DNA from: Geodermatophilus normandii
GTDB taxonomy: Bacteria > Actinomycetota > Actinomycetes > Mycobacteriales > Geodermatophilaceae
Length of the DNA: 64,000 nucleotides
Direction of reading: 5' to 3'
Assembly (NCBI RefSeq): GCF_003182485.1
Contig: NZ_QGTX01000001.1
Span: forward strand, 4,240,001 to 4,304,000
Positions 8,690 to 16,819 of this stretch are shown here, piece after piece. The position numbers were made by a program, and so were the translations under genes. Each line of letters starts with the position of its first letter. The stretch's first letter is position 1. The notes below the pieces were generated by a model that saw only the letters and a program-made list of their open reading frames with translations, had not been told where the DNA came from and did not search any database.

Positions 8690-8880
8690 GGCGGATCTCC
8701 GTTTCCTCGCATCCGCCTGCCGGGTCGGCGCCCGCCCGTCGGGAGGGGCACCGTGCCCGCGTCAGCAGTCCGCGGGCGCGACCGTGCCGGGGACCCCCAC
8801 GTGCGGTCCCCGTCTCCGGCGGAGGCCGGAGCGGTCAGGCGGGATCTCGCCGGGGCCCTCGGTGGATCGAGGGGCTGAGG
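8690..8880 (-). promoter_or_regulatory. Candidate c-di-AMP (ydaO-type) riboswitch leader
   Basis: The roughly 190-base leader of the M23 gene is rich in paired arms. Read on the minus strand it contains a GACGGGGACC...GGGGTCC arm pair and ends in 'CCGACCCGGCAGGCGGATG' then 'CGAGGAAACGGAG' next to the start. This order resembles the conserved core and 3' end (..ACC..GCAGGCG..GAGGAA..) of the ydaO/yuaA class, which is known to control M23/NlpC/Rpf cell-wall hydrolases in actinobacteria. The canonical 'CAGCTAACC' box is not present, so this is a candidate only. Confidence 0.42.
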
Positions 8881-9126
8881 CCCGGCAGGACCGCGGGCGA
8901 ACGTACTACGGATGGGACGGGTGAGGTCACGGGGAGGTCACGGTCACGGCGCGCCTGCTTGCGCGTTCAACGTCCTCGACCAGCGGTTCTCACGGTCCGT
9001 ACAGGGATCGGCACCGCATGCCACTCCCTCGCACGTGGCACGTCGCGGGCGTGTCCGCGCTCACAGGTCCGTCACAGGTACCGCAGGCACCCTGGCGCGC
9101 CGGACCGGCTCGTGGAGAGGAACGAC

Positions 9127-9624
9127 GTGGACGCAGGGCCGATGGCAGGACGGACGACGGCACCGCAGGGGGCCCAGGCGGTCCCTCCGCCGCTGCGCGC
9201 CTCCGATGACGACCGGCTGGCCACGGTGCACCGGCTGCAGGACGCCGTCTCCCGCGGGCTGCTCACCCCGGACGAGGGCAGCGACCGGATGGCGGCCGCG
9301 TTCGCCGCCGTGCACGTGCGCGACCTGGTGCCGCTGACCGCCGACCTGCCGCCGGCGGTCGCCGTTCCGCCCGTTCCCGCCCCGCCCGGATGGCGGCAGC
9401 TCGGCGCGTCGGCCTGGCAGCAGCTGCGCGCGAGCGTGGCCGCGGCCCGGCACGGCGGCCCGGCGGCCTGGCGTCTCGCGCTGGCCGTGATCGTCGCGCT
9501 GGTCCTGCTCCTGACGGTGCTCTCGCTGATCGCGCACGGCCTGGTCGACGGTGGTCCCGGCGACTTCCGCGGCCCCGACCCGGGTGGCCTGGACGGCGTC
9601 GACGGGGACCGCGGCCCGCGCTGA
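9127..9624 (+). CDS. DUF1707 (SHOCT-like) membrane protein
   Basis: A 165-residue protein with an N-terminal DUF1707 domain ('ASDDDRLATVHRLQDAVSRG' through 'LTPDEGSDRMAAAF', about residues 20-75), a variable linker and one transmembrane helix near residues 118-140, then a Gly/Asp-rich tail. DUF1707 proteins are common in actinobacteria; the role is unknown. Start GTG at 9127 follows GAGAGGA eight bases upstream. It is divergent from the M23 peptidase gene. A second DUF1707 protein is encoded at 57.9 kb. Confidence 0.75.
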   Translation: MDAGPMAGRTTAPQGAQAVPPPLRASDDDRLATVHRLQDAVSRGLLTPDEGSDRMAAAFAAVHVRDLVPLTADLPPAVAVPPVPAPPGWRQLGASAWQQLRASVAAARHGGPAAWRLALAVIVALVLLLTVLSLIAHGLVDGGPGDFRGPDPGGLDGVDGDRGPR

Positions 9625-9815
9625 GGGCGGACGGCCCGCCCGCGAGGGCGGGGTGCCCCGTCCTCAGGGGCGCCGTCGGCACCGGGGCCCCGCTGGTCGG
9701 GGGCCTCTCCGACACCGCGGTCCGTGAGGACGTGGCGGCCGACGTCAGGAGGGTGCGGGGTGGGTGGACGTACCGGCGGCCCCGCGCGCGACGTCTGGCA
9801 GGCTGACGCCGTTGC

Positions 9816-9892
9816 GGGGCGGTAGCTCAGCCGGTCAGAGCATGGGACTCATAATCCCTGGGTCGTGGGTTCGAGCCCCACCCGCCCCACCA
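9816..9892 (+). tRNA. tRNA-Met (CAU), CCA encoded
   Basis: A complete cloverleaf: 7-bp acceptor (GGGGCGG / CCGCCCC), D arm, anticodon loop CTCATAA with anticodon CAT, T arm with GTTCGAG, discriminator A and an encoded CCA. The anticodon stem lacks the three consecutive G-C pairs of an initiator next to the loop, so it is elongator Met (or, less likely, a lysidine-modified Ile tRNA). Its 3' half is duplicated at 13233-13275 and forms the att site of an island. Confidence 0.93.
9848..9890 (+). repeat. attL-like direct repeat inside tRNA-Met
   Basis: This is the proximal copy of the 43-base att repeat, running from the anticodon loop through the T arm to the acceptor 3' strand. Its partner is at 13233-13275. 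Confidence 0.85.
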
Positions 9893-9963
9893 CCAGCCGA
9901 TAGGCGAGTACTCAGTCCCGCACAGCGTTACAACAGCCGGGGACTGGGCCCACGCTGTGGGGC

Positions 9964-10568
9964 ATGACGCAGCTCCGAGGAGCAGCTCCGGTCGACGACC
10001 TGGCGGTGCTGCTGCCCGACTGGCTCACGCACCTGCGCGCGCAACGTCGCCCCGTCGACCGTCGCCAGCTACCTCACGGTCGGCGACAACCTGGCGGCCT
10101 GGCTGCGCGGGGCCGGGATGCCGACGACAGCGAGCGGGATCTCCCGCGAGCACCTCGAGTCCTTCCTCGCCGCCCTCGCCGACCGGGTGAGCCCGGCGAC
10201 GGTCGCCGAGCACTACCGGTCGATGCAGCAGCTCTTCCGCTGGCCGGTGGAGGACGGCGAGATCCCGCACTCCCCCATGGAGCGCATGCGTCCGCCTGCC
10301 GTGCCCGAGCAACCGGTCGACGTCTTCACCGACGACGAGCTGGGCGCCCTGCTGGCCACCTGCCGAGGGACACGTCGAGAACGTGCACCCGCACTGGTTC
10401 CGGCACACCTACGCCCACACCTGGCTGGCGAGCGGCGGTCAGGAGCAGGACCTCATGCGGCTCGCCGGCTGGCGCTCCCGGGAGATGGTCGGCCGCTAGG
10501 CAGCGAGCGCCGCGGACGAGCGGGCCCGCGCCGCCTTCCACCGTGCGGCTCTGGGGGACCGCCTGTGA
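9964..10568 (+). pseudogene. Tyrosine recombinase/integrase remnant
   Basis: Three frames must be joined to read it. The N-terminus ('LPDWLTHLRAQ') is in one frame. The SAM-like core-binding domain ('STVASYLTVGDNLAAWL', 'SPATVAEHYRSMQQLFRW', 'VFTDDELGALLATCRG') is in a second. The catalytic C-terminus ('HPHWFRHTYAHTWLASGG', 'LMRLAGW', 'REMVGR') is in a third. About 100-150 residues between the second and third parts, including the first catalytic Arg, are deleted. The codon after 'MVGR', where the family has the nucleophilic Tyr, is TAG (10497-10499), after which 'AASAADERARAAFHRAALG' continues to TGA. The protein cannot be functional. Confidence 0.85.
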
Positions 10569-10646
10569 CCCGCGGCGCCCGTGCCACCGCAGGCCGGTCG
10601 GAGGTCCGGGGCGGCCGGCGGCCACCGCACTCGGGCCGGGGCGTGG

Positions 10647-12569
10647 TCAGTGGCCGGCGTCGGTCGGGATCCCGGCCAGGGCGAGGACCTGCTGGGCGAC
10701 GCTGCCGGGGCGGCAGCGCACGCGCGCGCTCACCCCGGCCCGGCGTGCGTGCTGCAGACCGACCCGGAGGGCGCTGATCGCGCTGCTGGCGAGGACCGTG
10801 ACGTCGTCGAGGTCGATGGCGAGGTCCGGCGCGCCCGGTGTCGTGCCCAGGGCCAGGTGCGACTGGAGCTCCTCGAGCATCGCCGCGTCGATGGGTCCCC
10901 GCACCCGCAGCACGTTGCGGTCGCCGTGCTCCTCGAAGTAGACGTCGGCGAGGCCGGGCGGGGTCGCCGGGGCCCGCGGGACACTGGTGCGGGACGGTTT
11001 CCACGGGCGGTGGTGGACGGTGACCTCGGTGCCGTGCTCGTGGTCGATCGACACGGCGGTGGACATCTGCCGGACGGCCGCCAGCCCGATGCCGCGGCCC
11101 TGGACCGACCGGGCCGGCGGGCGCCACGGCCCGCGGTCGCCGACCGTGAGCGTGAGGTCGCCGCTGGGGGCGAGGTCGGCGCACACCGTCACCGGGCCAC
11201 CCGTGCCGCCGTAGGCGTGCTCGACGGTGTTCTCGACCAGCTCGGTGAGGATCTGGTCGAGCTCGGACAGCGCCCGCTCGTCGACCTGGCCCGGCCGGAA
11301 CCAGGCGCGCAGCGATGCGCGGACGCCGGCGACGTCGCCCGGCCCGACGACGCGCTCGAGGCGGAACGGCTCCAGCGCCGGGACGCGCTGCAGAGCGAGG
11401 AGGGTGACGTCGTCGGTGGCGCCGGTCTCCCTCGTGAGGCGCTCGAGCACCTGCACGGTGACCCGGTCGACCGCTGACGGTGGGCTGAAGGCGGGCAGCA
11501 GCTCGTCGGCGACGGCCGCGGTGGCGGTCCGGAGGAGCTCGACGACGCCGCGGGTGGCCGGCACGCCTGGGCGCTCGACGATCCCGTCGCTGTAGAGCAG
11601 GAGCACGCCGTCGTCCAGCCGCGCGGTGAGGACGCGTCGGTCCCCGGCCTCGCCGAGGGGGCCCTGCCCGCTGGGCTCCAGGTAGGCGCTGCCGCCGGTG
11701 CCGCCGGCGAGCAGCGGCGGCGGGTGGCCGGCACTGCAGTAGCGGAGCTCGCCGCTGGGCAGGTCGAGGGTGACGACGCAGACGGTGCTGCCGGCGCCGC
11801 CGGGCACGACCTGGGTGAAGCGGTCGAGGGCGGCGACGACCTCGGCGACCCCGGCGCCGGCGTGCAGGCGCTCGAGGGCGACCGCCCGCAGCTGAGCCAT
11901 CACCGCCGAGGCGGCCACGCCGTGGCCGACGACGTCGCCGACCACGGCGGCGACGGTCCGGTCGTCGAGCGGGAGGACGTCGAACCAGTCCCCGCCGGCC
12001 GCCTGCTCGGCGCCGCCGACGGTGTAACTGGCGGCGACATCGAGGGCCGGCAGCACCGGCAGTCGCGCCGGCAGCAGCGCGCGCTGCACCTCGTCGATGA
12101 CGTCGGTGGCCCGCCGGTAGCGCCGGCTCAGCTCGGCCGCGGCCGCGGCGTCGGCCTCCTCGCGACGGACGGCGGCGGTGATGTCGCGGCCGACGCCGAG
12201 GACCCCGACGATCTCGCCGTGCCGGTCCCGGAAGGGGCCGACCTCGAAGTCGAGGACGATCTCCTCCTCGTGCCCGTGCGGCGTCACCACGGCCAGGCGG
12301 ATCCGGTCGAGCATCGCCCGCTCGCCGGCGTAGGCGCGGTCGAAGATCTCGATGACCCCCTGCCCCGCGATGCCGACGAGGAAGTCGGCGGCGCGCATGC
12401 CGACCGGGTCGAAGCCGCCCAGGACCCGGAGGAACTCGGCGTTGAGAGCGGCAACCCGGTGTTCGGGGCCCTCGTAGACGATGGCGTACCAGGGCAGCTG
12501 GTGCAGGGCGGCCGACCGGACACGGTCGCTGCCGACGCCTGCCTCGATGGGGAGCTCAGACTCCTGCAC
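10647..12569 (-). CDS. PAS-SpoIIE phosphatase-HATPase-STAS regulator
   Basis: A 640-residue soluble regulator with, in order, a PAS domain (about 20-135, ending 'VGVLGVGRDIT'), a PP2C/SpoIIE phosphatase (about 170-385; 'GGDWFDV', 'GDVVGHG', 'YSDGIVE', 'TDDVTLLAL'), an RsbW-type HATPase (about 400-515; 'ELVENTVEHAY', 'GDRGPW', 'GRGIGLAAV') and a STAS anti-anti-sigma domain (about 540-635; 'DLDDVTVLASSAIS' holds the likely phospho-Ser). Thus phosphatase, kinase and substrate of a partner-switch are on one chain. Start GTG at 12569 directly follows a G-rich site; the frame extends to 12629. It is the only intact gene of the island. Confidence 0.85.
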   Translation of the reverse strand: MQESELPIEAGVGSDRVRSAALHQLPWYAIVYEGPEHRVAALNAEFLRVLGGFDPVGMRAADFLVGIAGQGVIEIFDRAYAGERAMLDRIRLAVVTPHGHEEEIVLDFEVGPFRDRHGEIVGVLGVGRDITAAVRREEADAAAAAELSRRYRRATDVIDEVQRALLPARLPVLPALDVAASYTVGGAEQAAGGDWFDVLPLDDRTVAAVVGDVVGHGVAASAVMAQLRAVALERLHAGAGVAEVVAALDRFTQVVPGGAGSTVCVVTLDLPSGELRYCSAGHPPPLLAGGTGGSAYLEPSGQGPLGEAGDRRVLTARLDDGVLLLYSDGIVERPGVPATRGVVELLRTATAAVADELLPAFSPPSAVDRVTVQVLERLTRETGATDDVTLLALQRVPALEPFRLERVVGPGDVAGVRASLRAWFRPGQVDERALSELDQILTELVENTVEHAYGGTGGPVTVCADLAPSGDLTLTVGDRGPWRPPARSVQGRGIGLAAVRQMSTAVSIDHEHGTEVTVHHRPWKPSRTSVPRAPATPPGLADVYFEEHGDRNVLRVRGPIDAAMLEELQSHLALGTTPGAPDLAIDLDDVTVLASSAISALRVGLQHARRAGVSARVRCRPGSVAQQVLALAGIPTDAGH

Positions 12570-13232
12570 GCCACCCCCTGCGCACGACCACGCCGCGACC
12601 GACGACGGGGCGCAGCCGTCGGCGCGCACGAGGGACCGGGGCCCGGGTCGATGCAGACCAGCGACATGCTGGGTGCACGGGTTGCCGGCGCCGCGGCCTG
12701 GCCTCCGTGGCCGCCGTCACGACGCGTCCCCGGGGCGCGAAGCTCACCAGCAGAATGTGCCCGCAGGGCCGAGAGCTCGCAAGACACGCCCGACGCCGCC
12801 GATGCGCCGTCAGGAGCCGGAGCGGTCGGACCCGGGCGGGGTCCGGCAGGCCGGCTCCGAGCAGTGACGGAGGGACGGACGGCCAGGCGACTGCGCGGTC
12901 GCGATGGGCCGGCCGGCGCTCACCGCAAACGCACGGCCGGCCCTGGGCTGCGGGGACGCGAAGACACACCGCGCGGACATCCCACCTCGCGAGGAGGGCG
13001 CCGTGGTCGATCCACCGGTGCAGGTGGACTCCACCGTCATCGCGGCCGCGCTCGATCGCCTCCGCGGTGCGGCCCTGGTGCCGGAGGAGCAGCTGTCGGA
13101 GGCGGTGCCGAGACCGTGACGTAGGAACGCCCCTCGACGTCGGCCGCAGCCACGACAGCCGGGGACTCGCCCTCCTGCGCTCGACTTCGACGCGCATGTC
13201 CGCTGGTCAGCACAGCGTTGAGGCCGGAAGTG
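12570..13232. other. Island gap with little coding content
   Basis: Apart from the short frame at 13003-13119, described separately, I see no convincing gene, hairpin or repeat array. The right part (13155-13219) shares two short motifs with the region just inside the left att site. Confidence 0.5.
13003..13119 (+). pseudogene. Short ORF, possible GAF/ANTAR N-terminal remnant
   Basis: A 38-codon frame with a very good GAGGAGG site five bases before GTG at 13003. The product ('VQVDSTVIAAALDRLRGAAL'...) resembles the N-terminal lead of actinobacterial GAF-ANTAR proteins, but the GAF domain is absent. It stops just before the right att repeat, so the remnant is probably island cargo. Family assignment is from memory and tentative. 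Confidence 0.3.
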
Positions 13233-13275
13233 CTCATCATCCCTGGGTCGTGGGTTCGAGCCCCACCCGCCCCAC
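13233..13275 (+). repeat. attR-like direct repeat (tRNA 3' fragment)
   Basis: A second copy of the tRNA-Met 3' half without acceptor 5' strand or D arm, so it is not a functional tRNA. The identical core covers 13239-13275 and matches 9854-9890. It marks the right edge of the island. Confidence 0.88.
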
Positions 13276-13418
13276 GCGTGGCATCCGGGTCAGCGCGGTG
13301 GCTGTCGTCTGTCGAGATCGCGGGTCTCGGCCGGCGCCCACACGGCACCCACGACACGCTCCGTGACCGCCTGGTCGTCCCCGTGCCCGTGCACAGCCCT
13401 CACGCGACCCACAGGTGC

Positions 13419-14705
13419 TCACCCGGCAGAGGTGCCCGCGGTCCCGTTCCGGTCGGTGTGCAGCAGCTCGGCCGCCGCCTGCTCCACCGCGGCGGCGAGC
13501 AAGTCGAGGTCCCCGACCACCGAGGGGTCGGCGACCAGCCCGAACCCCAACCGGTCGGCGACCGACAGCACCCCCACCCGCAGCGCGTGGTGCTGCGCGA
13601 CCTCCACGAGTGGCTGGACAGCGCCGACAGGCGCGTCGAGCACGGTGACCGCCCGGTCGGGTCCCCGGACGTTGGACACGTTGAGCGCGAACGAGCGTCC
13701 GCTGCGCTGCAGCCGCTGCGACCAACCGGCCAGGCGGGGCGAGAGTCGCGCCAGCCCGTCCATGAGCTCGTCCAGTTGCTGGGCATCGTGGCGGGCCTTG
13801 CGCTGCGCGGTCTCCCGGCGGACGGCGAGCAGCCGCGTCACGGGGTCCGCCTCGTCCACCGGCAGGTCCACCCGGAAGTACGAGTCGCGGTTGCCGACCT
13901 CGTCGCCGTCGTGGTGCAGGGTCACCGGCACCTTGACCGTCAACCCGTGGATCGACCCGTGCCTGTGCTCCAGCCACCGGCGCAGCGCACCTGCCACCAC
14001 GGCGAGAACGGCGTCGTTGAGCGTCGCCCCGGCCAGCCTGCGCGCGGCCTCGCGCAGGGCCGCCACCGGTGTCACGGCGAGGGCCACGTCCCGCTCGCGG
14101 CCGACCCGCGCGTCGAACGGAGAGCGCCGCAGTCCGGGGAGGAGCCCGCCGGTCAGCACGCCGGCGAGCGAGGAACATGCCTGACCGGCTCCGGACGTCC
14201 CGGGGCCGGCGGTTCCGGAGCGGCGCTCCCCGGCGCCTCCCGCGGCCGGCGCCGGGTCCCACAGCACGTCCTCGGCGAGACGCATGACCGTTCCGCCGTC
14301 GGCCAGCGCGTGGTGCACCCGCCACACGAGGTACGCACCCTGCCCCGCCACTCGGCTGATCACGTCCATCCGCCACAGCGGCAGGCTGCGGTCGAGGTGC
14401 TCCTCGAAGAGCCGGACCAACTCGGTGCGGAAGCCGGCCGCGTCGAGCGGGCCGACCGCGCCGACGGCCCGGACGTGCGCCGCGACGTCCACCTCGTCCG
14501 GGCGCCACACCGGCTCCTCGGACGTCCCGCCCAGCCGCCAGGTCAGCCGGGGCGCGGCCGGCAGCCGCCGGGCGACCGCGTCGCGGAGCAGCCGCAGGTC
14601 CGGTGCACCTCCCGGCAGGTGCACCACCGTGGCGGTGTGGCCGACCAGCTGGGGACCCTCCAGCGCGAGGATCGCCCGGTCCTCGGCGGTCAGCGGGACC
14701 TGCAC
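13419..14705 (-). CDS. Wax ester synthase/diacylglycerol acyltransferase (WS/DGAT)
   Basis: An acyltransferase that moves acyl groups from acyl-CoA to alcohols or diacylglycerol, making storage lipid. The 428-residue protein carries the catalytic 'HHALADG' (His131-Gly137, HHxxxDG) and the family C-terminal (DUF1298) motif 'NVSNVRGPDR'. The start GTG at 14705 precedes the family N-terminus 'PLTAEDRAILALEGP'; the open frame runs to 14846 but lacks similarity there. It lies just outside the island's right att site and appears monocistronic. Confidence 0.85.
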   Translation of the reverse strand: MQVPLTAEDRAILALEGPQLVGHTATVVHLPGGAPDLRLLRDAVARRLPAAPRLTWRLGGTSEEPVWRPDEVDVAAHVRAVGAVGPLDAAGFRTELVRLFEEHLDRSLPLWRMDVISRVAGQGAYLVWRVHHALADGGTVMRLAEDVLWDPAPAAGGAGERRSGTAGPGTSGAGQACSSLAGVLTGGLLPGLRRSPFDARVGRERDVALAVTPVAALREAARRLAGATLNDAVLAVVAGALRRWLEHRHGSIHGLTVKVPVTLHHDGDEVGNRDSYFRVDLPVDEADPVTRLLAVRRETAQRKARHDAQQLDELMDGLARLSPRLAGWSQRLQRSGRSFALNVSNVRGPDRAVTVLDAPVGAVQPLVEVAQHHALRVGVLSVADRLGFGLVADPSVVGDLDLLAAAVEQAAAELLHTDRNGTAGTSAG

Positions 14706-15005
14706 GGCAGCAGCCTGCCGGTGCGGCGTGAGTCCGGACAAGCGGGATCCCCGGTCGCGCGCCCGTCGTCCCCGTCGCGGCGCATCCGGCCGGTGGTGTG
14801 CGGACCGCCAGGCGCCGTCGATCCGGAGCGCTCCTGACGGCTGCACGACCGTCCGCCGGTCTCGTCACGAGCCAGGGTCGTCGACACGACCGGCGCGGGA
14901 TGACGGACCGGATGCCCACGCAGGGCAGCCGGCCCCGCTCGTGCTGCCGAGGCACGTCGACGAAGCCGCCTGGGCACGGCCACGTGTCCTCCACCGGCCG
15001 CCGGA
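14706..15005. other. Intergenic stretch, no gene seen
   Basis: About 300 bases between two minus-strand genes. No open frame with coding features, clear terminator or repeat was seen; it should contain the WS/DGAT promoter. Confidence 0.45.
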
Positions 15006-16775
15006 TCAGGGCGCCGGGAGCGGTACCTCGGTGACCTCGATCCAGCTGTCACCACCGAAGTGCACGGTGTTGCGGCAGGGGTAGGGCGGCACGGGCATGT
15101 CGAACTGCGCGTAGCCCTCGCTCGGGTCTGCGCGCAGCAGATCGACCCGGCTGGCGAGCTCCAGCCGCAGGGTGTCCCCGCGGCGCAGCAGCGTCGGCCC
15201 GGGCGTGAGGCTGAAGCGCAGGACGACCGGCTCGTCCGGGACGAGGGGTTCGCGGCGGCCGGCGTCGATGGCGATCTCCAGTGGCGTGCTGCGTCCTTCC
15301 TCCTCGGTGCGGGACACGGGACGGATGGCGCCGAGGGAGAGCTGGTGGCACCCGCCTGCGGCGTCGAGACGGGACAGTCGGGCCACGACGTAGGAGTCGA
15401 TCTCGTTGCAGCTGTAGGTGAGTCGGGCGGTGACCGGACCGGCGAGCCGGGTGTCCTCCTCGACCGGCAGGTCGAAGGCGAGGACCTGGTCGGCCACCTC
15501 GTCCAGGCCGCCGAGCTGCGGCAGCCCCAGGGGGACGGCGACCCAGGACCCGGAACCCCCAGCCGTCGCCTCCCGGCTCAGCCGGTGGGTGACGGCGTCC
15601 CCGTCCGGGGGTCCGAGGTGCAGACGCCGGACCTCCCCGCCGGCGGGCGGGAAGGCGGTGGCGGCGTCGAAGCGTTCGGCGCCCTCGACCCAGTAGCGCA
15701 CGTGCGGCTGCTCGGCGTAGCCGTTGTCGGTACCGCGCAGGACGTGGTCGAAGAAGGCCAGCGCCTCGCCCTGCCACGAGTAGACCGGCAGGTCGTAGGC
15801 GGGCGGGGCGAGGATGAGCCACCGGGACCCAGCAGGTGTTCCCGCGTTGGCGACCAGGTCGTAGCAGCCGAACTGGTGGAGGTTGAAGTACCCGAGGTTC
15901 TGCACGACCGTGAAGGGCACCTCGACGTCGCCGAGCGTGGCGGTCGGACCCTCGGGGATCGTCGCCTGCGCGCGTGTCTTCTCGTCGAACATCCAGGCCG
16001 CGTAGATGCGGCGCATGAACTCCACGGGCGTGGCGGTCTCGAAGGACTCGAACATCCCCGACACCCGGCGGTGGACCAGCCGCTCCACCAGCGGGTGCAG
16101 CGGCCCGTTGGTGACCTGGCTGAGGAGCGCACGACGGTCCGGTGACAAGCGCTCGTCGTAGTCCTCCTGGGCGTAGTTCGCCCCCATCCAGATGGCGACG
16201 AAGAACCAGGCGGGTACGCCGGCGAAGTGGACCAGGTGGCGCCACAGGTCGGTCGACACCTCGTTGCAGAACAGCGCCCTGAGCGCCGGCGGCTTCCGCG
16301 CGGCGACGCTGAGCTGGGACACGGCGTAGTAGGAGGTGCCGAAGAGGACGACCTCCCCGTTGCACCACGGCTGCTCGGCCGCCCAGGCGATGACCGCCTC
16401 GTGGTCGTCGACGTCCTGCGGATCGAAGAACATCACCTGCTCGCCGGTCGAGCGGCCCATCCCCCGGCGCTCGACGACGACGGGGCAGTAGCCGCGGTCG
16501 GTGAACACCGGCGGTGAGCCGATCTCGTTCGAGCCGGCCGGGATGCCCGCCGTGGCCTTCTCGGTGGCGTAGCCGCCGAAGGAGACGACAGCCGGATGAC
16601 GGCCCGGCGCTCGGGGGACGTAGACGTCGGCGTGCAGCTCGGCGCCTCCGGCGACCGGGACGCGCTGGTCGGCCAGCACGCGGTTCCCGAGCCCTTCCAT
16701 GGCAACGGCGCGTGGTTCCCACCCGGCGTACTGCCGGCCGGCGGTCGAGCCCCTGAGGGGGATGTGCGTGCTCAT
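15006..16775 (-). CDS. CocE/NonD (X-Pro dipeptidyl-peptidase S15) family hydrolase
   Basis: A 589-residue alpha/beta hydrolase of the CocE/S15 group, which hydrolyses esters or peptide bonds; the substrate is not evident. The nucleophile is Ser148 in 'LFGTSYYAVS' (GxSY). The N-terminal hydrolase part (about 30-340) is followed by the C-terminal jelly-roll domain (about 350-585, 'LVPDEPVVLRFSLTPGPTLL', 'GDTLRLELAS'). Start ATG at 16775 has GGAGAGG seven bases upstream. It lies 44 bases downstream of a TetR gene in the same direction, so it is probably its regulated partner. Confidence 0.88.
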   Translation of the reverse strand: MSTHIPLRGSTAGRQYAGWEPRAVAMEGLGNRVLADQRVPVAGGAELHADVYVPRAPGRHPAVVSFGGYATEKATAGIPAGSNEIGSPPVFTDRGYCPVVVERRGMGRSTGEQVMFFDPQDVDDHEAVIAWAAEQPWCNGEVVLFGTSYYAVSQLSVAARKPPALRALFCNEVSTDLWRHLVHFAGVPAWFFVAIWMGANYAQEDYDERLSPDRRALLSQVTNGPLHPLVERLVHRRVSGMFESFETATPVEFMRRIYAAWMFDEKTRAQATIPEGPTATLGDVEVPFTVVQNLGYFNLHQFGCYDLVANAGTPAGSRWLILAPPAYDLPVYSWQGEALAFFDHVLRGTDNGYAEQPHVRYWVEGAERFDAATAFPPAGGEVRRLHLGPPDGDAVTHRLSREATAGGSGSWVAVPLGLPQLGGLDEVADQVLAFDLPVEEDTRLAGPVTARLTYSCNEIDSYVVARLSRLDAAGGCHQLSLGAIRPVSRTEEEGRSTPLEIAIDAGRREPLVPDEPVVLRFSLTPGPTLLRRGDTLRLELASRVDLLRADPSEGYAQFDMPVPPYPCRNTVHFGGDSWIEVTEVPLPAP

Positions 16776-16819
16776 GCCGGTGCCTCTCCTGGGTCGGTGC
16801 TGCGGTGGGTGCGGTGGGT

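Larger units (their letters stand above)
9848..13275. mobile_element. Decayed tRNA-Met-borne integrative island
   Basis: The 3' half of the tRNA gene (9848-9890) is repeated in direct orientation at 13233-13275: 43 positions with a single mismatch, the last 37 identical. Immediately inside the tRNA lies a tyrosine-integrase remnant, the normal place for the integrase of a tRNA-targeting element. The only intact cargo gene is a PAS-SpoIIE-HATPase-STAS regulator. The tRNA itself remains complete. I interpret this as an old integrative element reduced to about 3.4 kb and now immobile. Confidence 0.82.

Noticed and set aside
8542..9126. An N-terminal extension of the DUF1707 protein
   Set aside because: The extension is Arg/Gly-rich noise over the M23 leader. 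GTG 9127 with GAGAGGA and the start of DUF1707 similarity fix the start.
13233..13275. A second tRNA-Met gene
   Set aside because: It lacks the acceptor 5' strand, the D arm and part of the anticodon stem. It is a duplicated 3' fragment, interpreted as an att site.
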